Shown here one piece after another: positions 62,231 to 64,000 of a stretch of 64,000 bases of DNA (position 1 is the stretch's first letter; each line of letters starts with the position of its first letter). The position numbers and the translations under genes are program-made. Origin of the DNA: Paenibacillus sp. SZ31 (lineage in GTDB: Bacteria > Bacillota > Bacilli > Paenibacillales > Paenibacillaceae); assembly GCF_012912005.1 (NCBI RefSeq), contig NZ_JABBEA010000013.1, positions 1 to 64,000 of the forward strand. Direction: 5' to 3'. The notes under the pieces are model-generated. The model searched no databases. It worked only from the letters and a program-made list of their open reading frames with translations, and was not told the DNA's origin.

Positions 62231-62372
62231 ATTTCACCATAACGGAGAGTGCAGAACCAATCTGAAGAAGCGAAGCGTTCGCCTTTATCACCGGATTTTC
62301 CCATTGATAATGGGATCAAAAAAATCTGGGGATAACAGCGATCGGAGGATGGTACTGCACTCGAAGTGAACG
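62231..62372 (+). repeat. Dispersed structured repeat, copy D
   Basis: Ends are degenerate (TTCAC and GTGAA). Stems: GAGTGCAG / CTGCACTC; CCGGATTTT / AAAATCTGG; apical CCCATT / AATGGG. Conserved GAAGCGAAGCGTTCGCC and GATAACAGCGATCGGA. It ends about 90 bp before efp. Confidence 0.85.
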
Positions 62373-62461
62373 AGGTGGCCATTCTTGGGCTCATTTTACA
62401 TATAACATTAACCCATCGTCTTATATCACCTACTTTTCAACCATATCAGGAGGGATTTTTT

Positions 62462-63019
62462 GTGATTTCAGTAAACGATTTTAAAACAGGCTTGACCGTG
62501 CAAGTAGATAACGATATCTATACCGTGCTTGATTTCCAACACGTTAAACCAGGTAAAGGCGCTGCCTTTGTACGTTCCAAATTGAAAAACCTGCGTAACG
62601 GTAACACCGTTGAAAAAACATTCCGTGCAGGCGAAACGATTGGTCGTGCCATCATCGAAAACCGTGGCGTATCCTACCTGTATGCAAGCGGTACAGAGCA
62701 CACGTTCATGGATAACGAAACATATGATCAGTTCACATTGACTAGTGATCAACTGGAATGGGAATTGAATTTCCTGAAAGAAAACATGGTCGTTAAGATC
62801 GTTAGCTACCAAGGTGAAATCCTCGGAATCGACTTGCCAACAAGCGTTGAGTTGAAAGTTATCGAGACTGAGCCAAGCGTTAAAGGTAACACTGCACAAG
62901 GCGCTACCAAAAACGCAAAAGTGGAAACAGGCTTGAATGTACAGGTTCCTTTGTTCATTAACGAAGGTGACGTTCTCCTGATTGATACACGTGAAGGTAA
63001 ATACTCTTCCCGTGCGTAA
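62462..63019 (+). CDS. efp: Translation elongation factor P
   Basis: 185 residues from the GTG at 62462 (AGGAGGG upstream), which yields MISVNDFKTGLTVQVDNDIY. Three beta-barrel domains. The tip residue that is modified in many bacteria is K32 (KPGKGAAFVR), as in Bacillus, where 5-aminopentanolylation is known. It rescues ribosomes stalled at polyproline. The C-terminal signature LIDTREGKYSSRA is intact. Closed by a strong terminator. Confidence 0.97.
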   Translation: MISVNDFKTGLTVQVDNDIYTVLDFQHVKPGKGAAFVRSKLKNLRNGNTVEKTFRAGETIGRAIIENRGVSYLYASGTEHTFMDNETYDQFTLTSDQLEWELNFLKENMVVKIVSYQGEILGIDLPTSVELKVIETEPSVKGNTAQGATKNAKVETGLNVQVPLFINEGDVLLIDTREGKYSSRA

Positions 63020-63051
63020 CTTTCACAACCTGTAAGCTAAAAAAGGTTATT

Positions 63052-63091
63052 AACAACCCTTTGCCATTCCTTTGGCAGAGGGTTTTTTCGA
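63052..63091 (+). terminator. Terminator of efp
   Basis: AACCCTTTGCCA / TGGCAGAGGGTT stem followed by TTTTTTC. Confidence 0.9.
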
Positions 63092-63209
63092 AAAAAGATT
63101 AGCCTATCAGTCGCTTTCGTAATATACTGGGTTAAAGTCATTTCTCGTAGAGAATAATGACGATGGACATCAATTATGCATACTGCACAAGGTAGGGAGT
63201 GGATTTGCG

Positions 63210-64000
63210 TTGTCATTGTACGTCATGAAATTTGGGGGCAGCTCGGTCGGAGATACTGAACGCATGAAGCGTGTAGCCGGACGTGTTGTAGAAAAAGCTG
63301 ATGAAGGACATCGATGTGTAGTCGTGGTTTCGGCCATGGGGGATACAACAGATGATTTGATTGATCAGGCAAAACAACTGAATAGTGAACTGCCTGCTCG
63401 TGAGATGGATATGCTCTTAACGACAGGAGAACAGATTTCGATCTCCTTGTTATCGATGGCTATTCAAGCGCTTGGACGTAAGGCAGTATCGTTTACGGGC
63501 TGGCAAGCGGGATTCCGCACAGAGCCGGTTCACGGAAAAGCACGTATTCATGATATTCATCCAGACCGTGTGAATGCAGCGCTTGCTGAAGGCAACATTG
63601 TTATTGTTGCAGGCTTCCAGGGCATGACGGAAGACGGCGAGATCACAACACTGGGTCGTGGTGGTTCGGATACAACAGCTGTCGCGCTGGCCGCAGCCAT
63701 TAAGGCGGATGCGTGCGAGATCTATACGGATGTAGATGGAATCTATTCTACAGATCCGCGCATTGTTAAGGTTGCGCGTAAGCTGAAGGAAATATCGTAT
63801 GACGAAATGCTGGAACTCGCTAATTTGGGAGCAGCGGTGCTGCATCCGCGTGCAGTAGAGTACGCGAAGCATTCCGGTGTACCTTTAATTGTAAGATCCA
63901 GCTTTAACCATAATGAAGGAACGGTTGTGAAGGAGGAAGCAGCAATGGAACAAGGCGTAGTGGTTAGTGGTATTGCCTATGACAAAAACGTGGCTCGCAT
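63210..64000 (+). CDS. lysC: Aspartate kinase (partial, runs off the window)
   Basis: Starts at TTG 63210 (AGGGAG nine bases upstream; an ATG at 63225 would shorten the conserved N-terminus) and is open to the window end, so about 263 of ~405 residues are seen. Kinase motifs: VMKFGGSSVGDTERM, VVVSAMGDTTD, TTGEQISISLLS, TTLGRGGSDTTAVALA and YTDVDGIYSTDPR. The regulatory ACT domains lie beyond the window. It phosphorylates aspartate, the first step to lysine, threonine and methionine. The ~120 bp between the efp terminator and the start is too short for a lysine riboswitch and none is seen. Confidence 0.95.
   Translation, partial: MSLYVMKFGGSSVGDTERMKRVAGRVVEKADEGHRCVVVVSAMGDTTDDLIDQAKQLNSELPAREMDMLLTTGEQISISLLSMAIQALGRKAVSFTGWQAGFRTEPVHGKARIHDIHPDRVNAALAEGNIVIVAGFQGMTEDGEITTLGRGGSDTTAVALAAAIKADACEIYTDVDGIYSTDPRIVKVARKLKEISYDEMLELANLGAAVLHPRAVEYAKHSGVPLIVRSSFNHNEGTVVKEEAAMEQGVVVSGIAYDKNVAR

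Noticed and set aside
1..64000. CRISPR arrays, tRNA or rRNA genes, complete insertion sequences
   Set aside because: No regularly spaced direct repeats, cloverleaf with CCA-type acceptor end, rRNA signature or transposase frame was recognised on either strand.

Overview
The window reads as chromosome of a Paenibacillus-type, low-to-mid G+C Gram-positive spore former. The supporting evidence is a spore photoproduct lyase, an SLH-anchored S-layer-type protein, the conserved yqhQ-yqhR-aroQ-yqhT-efp block, an Amj lipid II flippase, a Firmicutes-type Fnr with a C-terminal cysteine cluster, a T-box before metG and strong AGGAGG-type ribosome binding sites. No rRNA, tRNA, CRISPR array or complete insertion sequence was recognised.

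1-8.5 kb is accessory DNA, visibly more AT-rich than the rest. It is a ruined prophage: a truncated GNAT acetyltransferase at the left edge, a terminase large-subunit tail, a stop- and frameshift-broken HNH endonuclease with a broken gene after it, and a shattered portal gene. Intact cargo lies between the wrecks: an unrecognised three-gene overlapping operon (1294-3360), a minus-strand pair (4189-4958), a secreted protein and a DUF4145 protein.

8.5-27.9 kb holds a secreted PL9 pectate lyase with a perfect cre site, a DinG/YpvA-type helicase, cysteine synthase, a large SLH surface protein, an orphan LexA-type promoter, a TIR (CAP12-like) protein with a GAF-like C-terminus and a coupled small partner, YitT, a YdaT-like protein, Amj, a TetR/MFS efflux pair with matching operators, MsrAB and a TVP38/VTT membrane protein.

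28-36 kb is a sugar-type catabolic cluster (two Gfo/Idh/MocA oxidoreductases, a sugar isomerase, a ThuA-like protein and an AraC regulator) followed by an HxlR regulator, an unknown protein and a DUF4430 lipoprotein. 36-43.6 kb is an anaerobic fermentation module: fnr divergent from adhE, then pflB-pflA. Fnr/Rex-like palindromes precede both adhE and pflB at class II spacing from plausible -10 boxes.

43.8-53.7 kb contains a secreted PKD/stalk-domain protein, zur-yidD, T-box-metG, the zinc uptake operon znuA-znuC-znuB with a Zur-like box at its start site, and ccdA. 53.7-64 kb has splB, mntR, a secreted glycosidase-like protein, a patatin phospholipase, the yqhQ to efp block and the start of lysC, which is cut by the window edge.

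The most noteworthy material is: (i) the TIR-GAF-like gene pair, a candidate antiphage NADase; (ii) the unrecognised three-gene operon in the prophage ruin; (iii) a family of about 140-195 bp dispersed structured repeats, four copies and one remnant, whose stems show compensatory base changes between copies; (iv) a palindromic element sitting inside the metG T-box leader; and (v) an SOS-type promoter with no gene behind it.
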